From NCBI RefSeq assembly GCF_022867805.1, contig NZ_JALIFO010000006.1:1054001-1118000 (forward strand): a DNA stretch of 64,000 nucleotides, read 5' to 3'. The stretch is from Cuneatibacter sp. NSJ-177. GTDB taxonomy: Bacteria > Bacillota > Clostridia > Lachnospirales > Lachnospiraceae. A model generated the notes under the pieces. The model did no database searches. It was not told the origin of the DNA and worked only from the letters and a program-made list of their open reading frames with translations. The number at the start of each line of letters is the position of its first letter. Position 1 is the first letter of the stretch. This document shows, in pieces, positions 24,350 through 34,468 of this stretch. Both the position numbers and the translations under genes were made by a program.

Positions 24350-24556
24350 ATTAACCATAAAGATGCGCTGGCCCATACCGAGGAGGACATTCGGTACTGT
24401 GTGGAGCAGGCGAAGGATCTATTGCGGGTGATGAAGGAAGAGGTATGTTTTCGAGAGGGAATTGTTAACCGGATTGTGTTTGATAATCCCTATAGTAAAA
24501 GAGAAACAGATTTTTTTTCTGGAATTGTTGCTAAAAAACATAGACAAATAGAATAA
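24350..24556 (+). pseudogene. Unassigned coding fragment
   Basis: A frame without a start codon reads NHKDALAHTEEDIRYCVEQ, AKDLLRVMKEEVCFREG and onward to a TAA at 24554. Stops lie just upstream. The stretch HTEEDIRYCVEQAKDLLR looks like a real helical protein segment, similar in style to C-terminal tails of PLP-dependent aminotransferases, but I cannot assign it. It is most likely the 3' end of a decayed gene. Confidence 0.35.
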
Positions 24557-24569
24557 AATAGTCTAAGAT
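24541..24569 (+). promoter_or_regulatory. Candidate promoter of the glycine cleavage operon
   Basis: TAGACA (24541-24546) and TAAGAT (24564-24569) are 17 bases apart and lie about 30 bases before the glycine aptamers. The -35 matches at five of six positions and the -10 at four. Confidence 0.45.
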
Positions 24570-24596
24570 AAGTAACAAGATGAAGAATCGAATGAT

Positions 24597-24792
24597 GAAT
24601 CCGAGAGAGATCACATCTGTGGCGCCGAAGGGGCAAAACTCTCAGGCAAAAAGATCGGATTCTGACGAAACTCTGGAGAGCGCAATATCACCGACGAAGT
24701 AAGTCCTGGCACAGGATAAATCTTTCAGGTAAACGGACAGAGACAAAACGGAACGAGAAAAAGGTTTCCGTTTTGCTTCTGTCCGTTTTTGT
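24597..24792 (+). promoter_or_regulatory. Tandem glycine riboswitch with terminator switch
   Basis: Aptamer I (24597-24662) is closed by GAATCCGA/TCGGATTC and contains GGCGCCGAAGGGGCAA and CTCTCAGGCAAAA. Aptamer II (24662-24742) contains GGAGAGCGCAATATCACCG, CAGGATAAATCTTTCAGG and GGACAGAG. Its 3' strand AAACGGACAGA (24731-24741) can instead pair with TCTGTCCGTTT near 24778-24788, extending an inner hairpin CAAAACGGAA/TTCCGTTTTG, with T-residues following. Glycine binding should free the operon from termination, making an ON switch for glycine cleavage. Confidence 0.95.
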
Positions 24793-24892
24793 GTGCAAAA
24801 AATGGTTCGGAGGATTTTTCATTAGAGGAGAATGTTTTCATTTAAAGGAAATGTTTTCACTCAAGAGGAGGAAAGGAAGAGGAGGAAGGTTT

Positions 24893-25984
<1,092 letters not shown>

Positions 25985-26024
25985 AACAGTCCCTTATAAA
26001 TGAAATGTTTGAGGAGGAAAAAAG

Positions 26025-26408
26025 ATGCAGTATCCCGCAGAGTTAAAGTATGTGAAGTCCCATGAATGGATCCGGATGGAGGGCGATACCGCCGTGATCG
26101 GCATCAGCGACTATGCCCAGGATGCGCTGGGAGATTTGGTCTTTGTGAACCTGCCGGAAGCAGGCGACAGCGTGACCCTTGGGGAGGCTTTCGGCGACGT
26201 GGAATCCGTAAAGGCCGTGTCCGATGTGATTTCTCCGGTCACCGGCGTGGTGAAAGAGATCAACGAAGATCTTCTGGAAAATCCCCAGCGGATCAACGAG
26301 GCGCCTTATGAAGCCTGGTTCATCAAAGTGGGAGAGATCACCGAGGAGGAAGAATATCTGACTGCGGAAGCCTATGAGGCGTTCGCCGCAGAGGAAGCAG
26401 AGGGCTGA
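26025..26408 (+). CDS. gcvH: Glycine cleavage system H protein
   Basis: GcvH is the lipoylated shuttle protein of the glycine cleavage complex. The 127-residue product has the lipoyl-lysine motif VESVKAVSD with Lys63 as the attachment site, and the standard [10 protein letters not shown] start and [14 protein letters not shown] loop. TGAGGAGG lies upstream of the ATG. It sits 40 bases after gcvT and just before gcvPA. Lipoylation is probably by the LplA encoded three genes downstream. Confidence 0.97.
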   Translation: MQYPAELKYVKSHEWIRMEGDTAVIGISDYAQDALGDLVFVNLPEAGDSVTLGEAFGDVESVKAVSDVISPVTGVVKEINEDLLENPQRINEAPYEAWFIKVGEITEEEEYLTAEAYEAFAAEEAEG

Positions 26409-26412
26409 GCAG

Positions 26413-27732
26413 ATGGGACGCTTTGTGGTATCCACGCCGGAGGAACAGCAGGAAATGCTGAAATCCATCGGTTTTCAAAGCTTTGAGGAGCTGTTTGCGG
26501 ATGTTCCGGAGGCGGTCCGGGTGAAGGACGGCCTGAAACTGCCGGAGGGATTGTCGGAGATGGAAGCCTTTGACTATCTTTCTTCCCTGGCCGGGAAAAA
26601 TCAGGTGTTCCCTCATGTCTTCCGGGGAGCGGGGGCCTACCGCCATTATATTCCCGCTGCGGTGAAGCGGATTACGGGAAAGGAGGAGTTTATAACCTCC
26701 TACACGCCCTATCAGGCGGAGATCAGCCAGGGACTGCTGCAGTCCATCTTCGAGTACCAGACCATGATGTGCGAGCTGACCGGCATGGATGCCGCCAACG
26801 CTTCCGTCTATGACGGGGCCACGGCAGCTGCGGAGGCCGCGGCCATGTGCATTGACCGAAAACGCCGGAATATATTGGTCAGCGCCACCACCAATCCGGA
26901 AGTGATCCGGGTGATCCAAACCTACTGTTTCGGCAGCGGAAATCAGCTGATCCTCGTTCCGGAAAAAGACGGAGAGACTGATCCGGAAGCGCTGAAAAAT
27001 TTACTGAATGCAGAAACAGCCTGCTTTTACGTGCAGCAGCCCAATTTTTACGGCATCCTGGAAGATTATGAGGCACTGGGAGAGCTGACTCATGGGTGCG
27101 GGGCAAAATTCCTGATGGGGTTCAACCCGATTGCCGCTGCGATTTTAAAAACACCCGCCGGATACGGGGCGGATATCGCTGTGGGCGAAGGTCAGCCGCT
27201 GGGACTTTCCTTAAACTTCGGAGGTCCATACCTGGGTATCATGACAGCGACCGCGGCAATGATGAGAAAGCTTCCGGGCCGGATCGTCGGGCAAACCGTG
27301 GATGCGGCGGGAAACCGCGCCTTTGTGCTGACGCTCCAGGCAAGAGAACAGCATATCCGCAGAGAGAAGGCCAGCAGCAATGTCTGCTCCAACCAGGCGC
27401 TTTGCGCGCTGACGGCCGGGGTCTATCTGAGTGTGATGGGGCCGGACGGCCTGATCCAGGCGGCGGAGCAGTGCACCTCCAAGGCGCATTATCTCCAGGA
27501 AGCATTGGCCGGAGCCGGTCTGCCCCTTGCGTTTGAAAAGCCATATTTTCACGAATTTGTCACCGGGACGCCGGCGCCGGCTCAGATTATTCTGGAACGG
27601 CTGGAAAGGGAAGGCTATCTGGGTGGACTGCCTTTGGGTGAATCGAAGATTCTGTGGTGTGTGACCGAGAGAAATACCCGGAAGGAAATGGATGAGCTGG
27701 TTTCTCTGGTAAAGGAGGCGTGTGGGAAATGA
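26413..27732 (+). CDS. gcvPA: Glycine dehydrogenase (decarboxylating) subunit 1
   Basis: This is the alpha subunit of the split P protein, which decarboxylates glycine with pyridoxal phosphate. The 439-residue product shows FRGAGAYRHYIPAAVKRI, TPYQAEISQGLLQSIFEYQ, MDAANASVYDGATA and REQHIRREKASSNVCSNQAL. It carries no PLP lysine; that residue is on subunit 2. ATG 26413 follows GAGGG by about eight bases and lies four bases after gcvH. Confidence 0.96.
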   Translation: MGRFVVSTPEEQQEMLKSIGFQSFEELFADVPEAVRVKDGLKLPEGLSEMEAFDYLSSLAGKNQVFPHVFRGAGAYRHYIPAAVKRITGKEEFITSYTPYQAEISQGLLQSIFEYQTMMCELTGMDAANASVYDGATAAAEAAAMCIDRKRRNILVSATTNPEVIRVIQTYCFGSGNQLILVPEKDGETDPEALKNLLNAETACFYVQQPNFYGILEDYEALGELTHGCGAKFLMGFNPIAAAILKTPAGYGADIAVGEGQPLGLSLNFGGPYLGIMTATAAMMRKLPGRIVGQTVDAAGNRAFVLTLQAREQHIRREKASSNVCSNQALCALTAGVYLSVMGPDGLIQAAEQCTSKAHYLQEALAGAGLPLAFEKPYFHEFVTGTPAPAQIILERLEREGYLGGLPLGESKILWCVTERNTRKEMDELVSLVKEACGK

Positions 27733-29165
27733 AACTGATTTTTGAGCGGAGTAAAAGAGGCCGCGGATGCTCAATCCTTCCGGAGTGCGATGTGCCGGTT
27801 GTTTTGCCGGAGGGGGACCGCCGGGAACGGGAACTTCATCTGCCTCAGGTCTCGGAAACCGACGTGAGCAGACATTACACAGAGCTTGCGAAACAGACCT
27901 ACGGGGTAAACGACGGGTTTTATCCCCTTGGATCCTGTACCATGAAATACAACCCAAAAGTGGATGAGGAAACGGCGGCTCTTTCCGGATTTACCGAAAT
28001 CCATCCGCTGCAGCCGGTCCACACGGTTCAGGGTTCTCTGGCGGCGCTGGCAAAAGCAGAAGAGCTGTTTTGCGAAGTGACCGGCATGGATGGAATGTCC
28101 TTTCAGCCGGCGGCCGGAGCCCACGGCGAATTTACCGGACTTCTGCTGATCAAGGCTTATCACAAAAGCCGCGGGGATCTGAAGCGGACCAAAATTTTGG
28201 TGCCGGACTCCGCCCATGGAACCAATCCGGCCAGCGCTTCCATGGTGGGCTTTACGATTGTGAATATTCCTTCGGCTCCGGACGGCGGGGTTGACCTTAA
28301 AGCGCTGAAACAGGCGGCTGGTGAGGACACCGCTGGGCTGATGCTGACCAATCCCAATACGGTGGGGCTGTTTGACCGGAATATTCTTGAGATTACGAAG
28401 ATCGTCCATGAATCCGGCGGCCTCTGCTACTATGACGGGGCGAATTTGAACGCGGTGATGGGGGTGGCACGGCCCGGAGATATGGGATTTGACGTGATCC
28501 ATCTGAACCTGCATAAGACCTTTGCCGCTCCCCACGGCGGCGGCGGCCCTGGAAGCGGCCCATGCGGCTGCAAAGATTTCCTGATTCCTTTCCTGCCGGG
28601 ACCTAGGGTGAAACAAGCCGAAGACGGCTATCGGATGAGCCGTATGGAGACATCCGTCGGCGACGTGAAAGCCTTTTACGGAAATTTTGCCGTCGTGGTA
28701 AAATCCCTGACCTACATATTGATGCTGGGAAAGGAAGGCGTGGCCGAGGCGGCCTGCAATGCGGTGCTGAACGCCAATTATATGATGCGCAAGCTGGAAG
28801 ACCTTTACGAGATGGCCTATCCGGGCACCTGCATGCACGAGTTTGTGATGGATCTGGGAAAATTGAAGCACGAGACCGGCGTTTCTGCCCTGGATGTAGC
28901 AAAGACGCTGCTGGATTACGGGATTCATCCGCCGACCATGTATTTCCCTCTGATTGTCCATGAGGCCCTGATGGTGGAGCCGACGGAGACGGAATCCAGG
29001 GAAACCCTTGATACGGTGATCGCTATTTTCCGGGAAGTCTACCGGAGGGCCAAGGAGGAAGGGGAGAAGCTGCACCAGAGTCCGGTAAAAGCCCCTATCA
29101 GGCGGCCGGATGAGGTTCAGGCGGCGAGAAAACCGGTGATCCGTTACGAGTTTACCGAAGCTTGA
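27729..29165 (+). CDS. gcvPB: Glycine dehydrogenase (decarboxylating) subunit 2
   Basis: This is the beta subunit of the split P protein and carries the PLP-binding lysine (Lys263 in HLNLHKTFAAPHGGGGPGSG). The 478-residue product also has GFYPLGSCTMKYNPK and SMVGFTIVN. The start overlaps the gcvPA stop as ATGA, with AAAGGAGG nine bases upstream; a GTG nine bases earlier abuts that site and is rejected. Subunits are split, as usual in Firmicutes. Confidence 0.96.
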   Translation: MKLIFERSKRGRGCSILPECDVPVVLPEGDRRERELHLPQVSETDVSRHYTELAKQTYGVNDGFYPLGSCTMKYNPKVDEETAALSGFTEIHPLQPVHTVQGSLAALAKAEELFCEVTGMDGMSFQPAAGAHGEFTGLLLIKAYHKSRGDLKRTKILVPDSAHGTNPASASMVGFTIVNIPSAPDGGVDLKALKQAAGEDTAGLMLTNPNTVGLFDRNILEITKIVHESGGLCYYDGANLNAVMGVARPGDMGFDVIHLNLHKTFAAPHGGGGPGSGPCGCKDFLIPFLPGPRVKQAEDGYRMSRMETSVGDVKAFYGNFAVVVKSLTYILMLGKEGVAEAACNAVLNANYMMRKLEDLYEMAYPGTCMHEFVMDLGKLKHETGVSALDVAKTLLDYGIHPPTMYFPLIVHEALMVEPTETESRETLDTVIAIFREVYRRAKEEGEKLHQSPVKAPIRRPDEVQAARKPVIRYEFTEA

Positions 29166-29256
29166 CCGCCGTGAACTCCCCGAAAGCTGGGCCAGGAAGA
29201 CGGCTTCGGATAAAAGAGTTGTTTTGGTAAAAACAGGTCAGGGAAGGGGCAGCGCC

Positions 29257-30249
29257 ATGTGGAGACAATTGTCATGGATTCAGACGGATGAGACCAACCC
29301 TTACCGCAATCTGGCGCTGGAAGAGCAGCTTCTCTTTGCCTGCGGGCCGGAGGAATGTATCCTCTATCTCTGGCAGAACCAGAATACGGTGGTGGTCGGA
29401 AGAAATCAGAATTGCTTTCGGGAGTGTCTTGTCAGCGCTCTGGAAGGGGACGGAGGCTTTCTGGCAAGACGGCTTTCCGGCGGGGGCGCCGTCTACCACG
29501 ACCTGGGAAATCTGAATTTTACTTTTCTGGCGAGACGGGAGAACTATCAGGTGGAACGCCAGTTGGAAGTGATTCTCCAGGCGGTGAAACGGCTGGGACT
29601 TTTGGCGGAGAAAACCGGGCGGAACGATGTGGCCATCGGCGGGCGGAAGTTTTCCGGAAATGCTTTTTATCAGACGGGAGAATTTTGCTATCATCACGGA
29701 ACGCTGCTGGTGAATACCGACCGGGATAAAATGTCCCGGTATCTGAACGTATCGCCGGGCAAGCTGAAAGCCAAAGGGGTGGCCTCCGTCCGCTCCCGCG
29801 TGGTGAATCTGGCAGATTTGCTGCCGGAGAGAAGAAATACGGAGCAGATCATCGCGGATCTTCGAGAGTGTCTGCTTCAGTCTTTTTCCAATGTGTACGG
29901 TCTTCCGGCCGAGACATTTGACCGGAGCCGCTTGAATGAGGCGGATTTAAAAGACGGGGAAAATCGATTTTCCTCAAGGAAATGGAAGTACGGCGAAACC
30001 ATTCCCTTTGAGAGGGAAGTCAGCAGACGCTTCCCCTGGGGAGAGGTACAGATTCAGCTGGCAGTGAAAAGCGGCCGGGTGGAACAGGCGCGGGTCTATT
30101 CGGACGCCATGGACCCGGAATGGGCGGCCCTCCTGAAACAGGCGCTGGAAGGCAAGATTCATCAGCGAAAAGCCTTGGTTTCGGCTGCGGAAGAACTGCC
30201 CCAAAGTGTCCGGGAGGATATCCGTAGATTCCTGGAAGAAACGATTTGA
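29257..30249 (+). CDS. lplA: Lipoate-protein ligase A
   Basis: LplA activates free lipoate with ATP and attaches it to carrier lysines, here most likely GcvH. The 330-residue protein shows RRLSGGGAVYHDLGNLNFTF, GRNDVAIGGRKFSGNAFY and the extra C-terminal domain of long LplA enzymes. ATG 29257 has GGAAGGGG upstream. Its place between gcvPB and lpdA ties lipoate scavenging to glycine cleavage; no lipoate synthesis genes are visible. Confidence 0.93.
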   Translation: MWRQLSWIQTDETNPYRNLALEEQLLFACGPEECILYLWQNQNTVVVGRNQNCFRECLVSALEGDGGFLARRLSGGGAVYHDLGNLNFTFLARRENYQVERQLEVILQAVKRLGLLAEKTGRNDVAIGGRKFSGNAFYQTGEFCYHHGTLLVNTDRDKMSRYLNVSPGKLKAKGVASVRSRVVNLADLLPERRNTEQIIADLRECLLQSFSNVYGLPAETFDRSRLNEADLKDGENRFSSRKWKYGETIPFEREVSRRFPWGEVQIQLAVKSGRVEQARVYSDAMDPEWAALLKQALEGKIHQRKALVSAAEELPQSVREDIRRFLEETI

Positions 30250-30280
30250 CTGTACAAGCGTCGGTGAAAAGGAGAAAAGG

Positions 30281-31651
30281 ATGGCGGAGCAATATTATTT
30301 AGTGATTATCGGAGGCGGGCCGGCAGGTTATGAAGCTGCTTTTTTCGCTGCCAAAAACGGCAGAAAGACGGCGCTGGTGGAGAACCGGGAGCTGGGCGGC
30401 ACCTGTTTAAACCGCGGCTGCATTCCCACCAAAACGATCCTCCACAGCACCTCCCTCTATCAGGAGCTTGCGGAAAGTGAAGCCATGGGAATCACGGTAA
30501 AGGAAGCGGCCGTTTCCCTGGAAAAGGTCCAGAGCCGAAAAAGGGAAGTGCTGGAAAACCTGCGCGGCGGAATCGCCCTGCGCATGAAGAAAGCGCGGGT
30601 CTCGGTGTTCCAGGGCACGGGGGTGATCGAGGACGCCCATACGGTGAAAGTGGGAGAAGAACTTCTGACGGCGGAGCATATCTTGATTTGTACCGGATCG
30701 TCCCCGGCGGTTCCTCCGGTCCCCGGCATGGATCTGCCTGGGGTGATGAACAGCGATGCGCTCCTCGAAAACAGGGAAAAAATCGACCGTCTTCTGATTA
30801 TCGGCGGAGGAGTGATCGGCCTGGAGTTCGCTTCTTTGTACCGGCAGCTGGGGACCGAGGTCGTGATTGTGGAAATGCTAGAGAGGATTCTTGCCAATAT
30901 GGATCGAGAGTTCTCCCAGAGCCTAAAGGTTTCCCTGAAAAAGCGAGGCGTGGAAATCCATACCGGGGCACGGGTCCTGGCGGTCCGGGAGGGAGCCCAG
31001 GGCGAACTGATCTGCCGGATCGGTGAGAAAGAGGCAGAGATTGACCTGAGCGCAGACCGGATTCTGGTGGCCGCCGGCCGCCGCGCCAATACGGCCGGAC
31101 TTTTTGCGAGAGGCGCAGAACCTGCTGGGGAACGAGGCATTCTTCTCGTCGATCAGTACGGACAGACCAGTATTCCGGGGATTTATGCGGCGGGAGATGT
31201 GACCGGCGGCATTCAATTGGCCCATGTGGCCGCTGCTGAGGCGGTCAACGCGGTCTGCCATATGCTGGGGAAGGCTCCGAAAAAAAATATGGCGGCTGTT
31301 CCTTCCTGTGTCTATACCAGTCCGGAGATCGCTTCCGTGGGCATGACTGCCGACGAGGCAAAGGCCGGTAATGTTGCGGTCCGAACGGCAAAATATCCCA
31401 TGTCCGCCAATGGGAAAACTCTTCTTTCCGGCGGAGAGCGGGGGTTCATCAAGGTGGTGGCCGAGAAGGAAACCGGAAAGATTCTCGGCGCGCAGCTCAT
31501 GTGCGAACGTGCCACGGATCTGATTGCCGTTTTTACCGAGGCCATTGTAAATGGTCTGACCGTCGGGCAGATGTCAGAGGCAATCTTTGCTCACCCCACC
31601 TTCAGCGAAGGAATCGGAGAAGTGTTGGAGCTGCTGACTGACGAAGCTTAA
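30281..31651 (+). CDS. lpdA: Dihydrolipoyl dehydrogenase (L protein)
   Basis: This flavoprotein reoxidises dihydrolipoyl-GcvH with NAD+. The 456-residue product has an FAD motif VIIGGGPAGYEAA, the redox disulfide GGTCLNRGCIPTK (Cys42, Cys47), an NAD motif IIGGGVIGLEFAS, YAAGDVTGGIQLAH and the C-terminal HPTFSEGIGE histidine. AAAAGGAG lies upstream of ATG 30281. It closes the glycine cleavage operon. Confidence 0.96.
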   Translation: MAEQYYLVIIGGGPAGYEAAFFAAKNGRKTALVENRELGGTCLNRGCIPTKTILHSTSLYQELAESEAMGITVKEAAVSLEKVQSRKREVLENLRGGIALRMKKARVSVFQGTGVIEDAHTVKVGEELLTAEHILICTGSSPAVPPVPGMDLPGVMNSDALLENREKIDRLLIIGGGVIGLEFASLYRQLGTEVVIVEMLERILANMDREFSQSLKVSLKKRGVEIHTGARVLAVREGAQGELICRIGEKEAEIDLSADRILVAAGRRANTAGLFARGAEPAGERGILLVDQYGQTSIPGIYAAGDVTGGIQLAHVAAAEAVNAVCHMLGKAPKKNMAAVPSCVYTSPEIASVGMTADEAKAGNVAVRTAKYPMSANGKTLLSGGERGFIKVVAEKETGKILGAQLMCERATDLIAVFTEAIVNGLTVGQMSEAIFAHPTFSEGIGEVLELLTDEA

Positions 31652-31664
31652 TATTTGACGGGAA

Positions 31665-31697
31665 GGGGCAGAATTTCGCAAAGTGAAATTCTGCCCC
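31665..31697. terminator. Hairpin between lpdA and folA
   Basis: GGGGCAGAATTTC and GAAATTCTGCCCC form a perfect 13-bp stem with a seven-base loop between two convergent genes. T-residues are few (GTTTT lies ten bases further on), so termination strength is uncertain. Confidence 0.65.
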
Positions 31698-31708
31698 GAA
31701 AACGAGTT

Positions 31709-32200
31709 TTAGATCTTCTCATACGTGCAAAATGTGTAGGTGAAAGGTCCTTCTTTCAGCTCATCTGAACGGGAAACCAGCTTCCAGCCGGTTTGCTCCG
31801 ACAGCTCCGGGAAAAAGCTGTCCGCGTCCGGAACCGGAACAGAGACTTCCGTGAGGAATGCTTTCCGGCAGTCCGGCAGAAACAGGCGGTAGATCTCCGC
31901 CCCGCCGATGATGAGCACATCGTCCTCCGGAAGGTCCTTGACCGCGTCCAGGACTTCTTCCCTGCTGTGACAGATTACGACTCCTTCTTTATTATAGGAA
32001 GGATCCCTGGTTAAGACAATATTGGTCCGCTTGGGCAGAGGCTTCGCGCCCGGAAAGGATTCTAGGGTTTTTCGCCCCATGACGACGGTTTTTCCCAACG
32101 TATGGCTGCGGAAATGCTTCATGTCCTCCGGGAGAGAGAAGAGCAGTTTGTTTTCTTTTCCGATCGCCTGGTTGGCGGCGACAACGACAATGCAGTTCAT
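31709..32200 (-). CDS. folA: Dihydrofolate reductase
   Basis: This enzyme regenerates tetrahydrofolate after thymidylate synthesis. The 163-residue protein shows NQAIGKENKLLFSLPEDMKHF, the NADPH-binding GKTVVMGRKTLESF and VLIIGGAEIYRLFL, and ends typically. It lies 13 bases after thyA in the same direction and shares its promoter. AAGGAG lies seven bases before the ATG. Confidence 0.96.
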   Translation of the reverse strand: MNCIVVVAANQAIGKENKLLFSLPEDMKHFRSHTLGKTVVMGRKTLESFPGAKPLPKRTNIVLTRDPSYNKEGVVICHSREEVLDAVKDLPEDDVLIIGGAEIYRLFLPDCRKAFLTEVSVPVPDADSFFPELSEQTGWKLVSRSDELKEGPFTYTFCTYEKI

Positions 32201-32213
32201 GGGAGCACTCCTT

Positions 32214-33044
32214 TCAAATCGCCACCGGAATCTTGCCGGTGAACGGATGGAACTGGTAATCCGTGACCGTGATATCGGAAACGGTAAATTGGTAAAAATC
32301 GGAGATATCAGGATTTAATTCCACTTTGGGCGCTGAAAACGGCTCTTTTTCAAGCATCTCCTCCACCATAGGGATATGACGGTCGTAAATATGGGCATCC
32401 GCCACCACATGAACCAGTTCGCCCGGCGTGAGGCCGCTGACCTGCGCCATCATCATGGTCAGGAAAGCGTACTGGCAGACATTCCAGTTGTTGGCGGTCA
32501 GCATGTCCTGGGAGCGCTGGTTCAGGATCGCGTTCAGCTTGCGGCCGCTTACGTTGAAGGTCATGCTGTAGGCGCAGGGGTATAATCCCATCTCATGAAG
32601 GTCGTGATGATTGTAGATATTGGTCAGAATCCGCCGGCTGGTCGGGTTGTGCTTCAGATCATAGAGGACCCGGTCCACCTGATCGAACATTCCTTCTTTA
32701 TATTGGTGTTTCACCCCCAGCTGATAGCCGTAGGCTTTTCCGATGGAGCCGTTCTCATCGGCCCAGGAATCCCAGATGTGGCTGCCCAGCTGGTGGATAT
32801 CATTTGACTTTTTCTGCCAAATCCACAAAAGCTCGTCCAGGGCGGACTTCCAGGCGGTCCGGCGCAGCGTCATCATCGGGAATTCTTTGGAAAGATCATA
32901 GCGGTTCACCATCCCGAACTTTTTAATGGTGTGAGCCGGCGCGCCGTCCTCCCAGCGGGGGCGCACCTCATAATCCGTATCCCAAACGCCGTGATCCAAT
33001 ATATCCCGGCAATTTTCTATGAAAAGCTGGTCTGCGTAGCTCAT
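32214..33044 (-). CDS. thyA: Thymidylate synthase ThyA
   Basis: ThyA methylates dUMP with methylene-THF, yielding dTMP and dihydrofolate. The 276-residue protein carries the nucleophile Cys157 in GLYPCAYSM, where the common form is PPCH. It also has SRRIL for phosphate binding and IYDRHIPMVEEML near the end. This PCxY form and the WAWKSALDELLWIWQ-like region resemble B. subtilis ThyA rather than the E. coli type. GAGGAGG lies just upstream of the ATG. folA follows directly. Confidence 0.95.
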   Translation of the reverse strand: MSYADQLFIENCRDILDHGVWDTDYEVRPRWEDGAPAHTIKKFGMVNRYDLSKEFPMMTLRRTAWKSALDELLWIWQKKSNDIHQLGSHIWDSWADENGSIGKAYGYQLGVKHQYKEGMFDQVDRVLYDLKHNPTSRRILTNIYNHHDLHEMGLYPCAYSMTFNVSGRKLNAILNQRSQDMLTANNWNVCQYAFLTMMMAQVSGLTPGELVHVVADAHIYDRHIPMVEEMLEKEPFSAPKVELNPDISDFYQFTVSDITVTDYQFHPFTGKIPVAI

Positions 33045-33111
33045 ATTTCCTCCTCACTGCCCAAAATCGGGCGGGTTTATTTTTTGATTGGGTAAAATCT
33101 TTTGCTTCTCC

Positions 33112-33141
33112 AGTATACCAGAGAGCAGGGGATTTTGTCAA
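33112..33141 (-). promoter_or_regulatory. Promoter of thyA-folA
   Basis: On the minus strand TTGACA (33141-33136) and TATACT (33117-33112) are 18 bases apart, about 68 bases before the thyA start. Confidence 0.8.
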
Positions 33142-33262
33142 AAAAATCAATATATAATATATGAATATTTAGCCATATGAAAAGCATAAAGATAATGGGC
33201 ATTTTTGATCGGAAACAATCAAAAAAACACGAAAATTAGCGGCTTCTGAGGGGAAAAGACAC

Positions 33263-33291
33263 TTGACAGAGGACGAGTTTGGAAGCATAAT
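33263..33291 (+). promoter_or_regulatory. Promoter of ilvE
   Basis: TTGACA (33263-33268) and CATAAT (33286-33291) are 17 bases apart, about 49 bases before the ilvE start. It diverges from the thyA promoter. Confidence 0.8.
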
Positions 33292-33339
33292 AAATAGCAA
33301 ATACTAATCGCCCGCCAGAAGGGCATGGAGGATAAGGAT

Positions 33340-34410
33340 ATGTTAGATATCAGAGTGGAAAAAACGACGAATCCGAAGATGAAACCGGCCGAGGATGATC
33401 CGCTGACCTTTGGTACGATCTTTACGGATCATATGTTTGTGATGGACTATGAGGAGGGAAAGGGCTGGCATGACGCCAGGATTGTTCCTTTTCAGGATCT
33501 GCACCTGAGCCCGGCAGCGATGGTATTTCATTATGGACAGGAAATGTTCGAGGGGCTGAAAGCATACCGCTCCAAAGAGGGAAAAGTCCTGCTGTTCCGC
33601 CCGGACAAAAATATCGAGCGCGCCAACAACAGCAACGACCGTCTCTGCATTCCGAGAATCAATCCGGACGATTTCATGGATGGGCTGAAAGCCATTGTCA
33701 AAATTGACGCAGACTGGATTCCGACCAGACCCGGAACTTCTCTGTACGTCCGCCCGTTTGTCATTGCAACGGATCCGTTCCTGGGAGTCCGTCCTTCCCA
33801 TACCTATCAGTTTATCATCATCCTGTCTCCCTCCGGCCCTTACTATCCGGAAGGTCTGGATCCGGTCAAGATCTGGATTGAGGATGAGTATGTCCGCGCA
33901 GTCCGCGGCGGAATCGGCTATGCGAAGACCGGCGGCAACTACTGCGCCAGCCTGAAATCCCAGGTGAAGGCCCACGACGAGGGATATTCCCAGGTACTGT
34001 GGCTGGACGGCGTGGAGAGAAAGTACATTGAGGAAGTCGGCGCGATGAATATTTTCTTCAAGATCAACGGAACCGTGGTCACCCCGATGCTGAACGGCAG
34101 CATTCTGCCCGGCGTCACCAGAGACTCGGTTTTGTCTCTGTGCAAGCTTTGGGGCATGCCGGCGGAGGAGCGCAAGATCTCTGTGGATGAGCTGGAGGAA
34201 GCGGCCCGGACCGGAGCTCTCGAAGAGGTATTCGGCAGCGGCACCGCAGCGGTGATTTCCCCGGTCAACGAGCTGCGCTTCGGCGATGAAGTGATGAAGA
34301 TTGGCGACGGCAACATCGGACCGGTCAGCCAGAAACTCTATGATACGATTACCGGCATTCAGTTGGGCGAGATCGAAGGCCCTGCCGGATGGAGCGTGGA
34401 AGTAAAATAA
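33340..34410 (+). CDS. ilvE: Branched-chain amino acid aminotransferase
   Basis: This class IV PLP enzyme interconverts leucine, isoleucine and valine with their 2-oxo acids. The 356-residue type II BCAT has FHYGQEMFEGLKAYR, RANNSNDRLCIPR, the PLP lysine (Lys196) in GYAKTGGNYCASL and EVFGSGTAAVISPV. ATG 33340 is chosen because GGAGG at 33327-33331 is eight bases upstream; that site overlaps the alternative ATG at 33325. It has its own promoter and no obvious operon partner. Confidence 0.95.
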   Translation: MLDIRVEKTTNPKMKPAEDDPLTFGTIFTDHMFVMDYEEGKGWHDARIVPFQDLHLSPAAMVFHYGQEMFEGLKAYRSKEGKVLLFRPDKNIERANNSNDRLCIPRINPDDFMDGLKAIVKIDADWIPTRPGTSLYVRPFVIATDPFLGVRPSHTYQFIIILSPSGPYYPEGLDPVKIWIEDEYVRAVRGGIGYAKTGGNYCASLKSQVKAHDEGYSQVLWLDGVERKYIEEVGAMNIFFKINGTVVTPMLNGSILPGVTRDSVLSLCKLWGMPAEERKISVDELEEAARTGALEEVFGSGTAAVISPVNELRFGDEVMKIGDGNIGPVSQKLYDTITGIQLGEIEGPAGWSVEVK

Positions 34411-34468
34411 GGGTTACCATTCACAGTTGCAAATAAGGTGGCCGCGCCCATAAGGGAGAAGAAACCTA

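Noticed and set aside
27771-29075. 434-codon open frame antisense to gcvPB
   Set aside because: Shadow of a conserved gene; no motif and no initiation signal.
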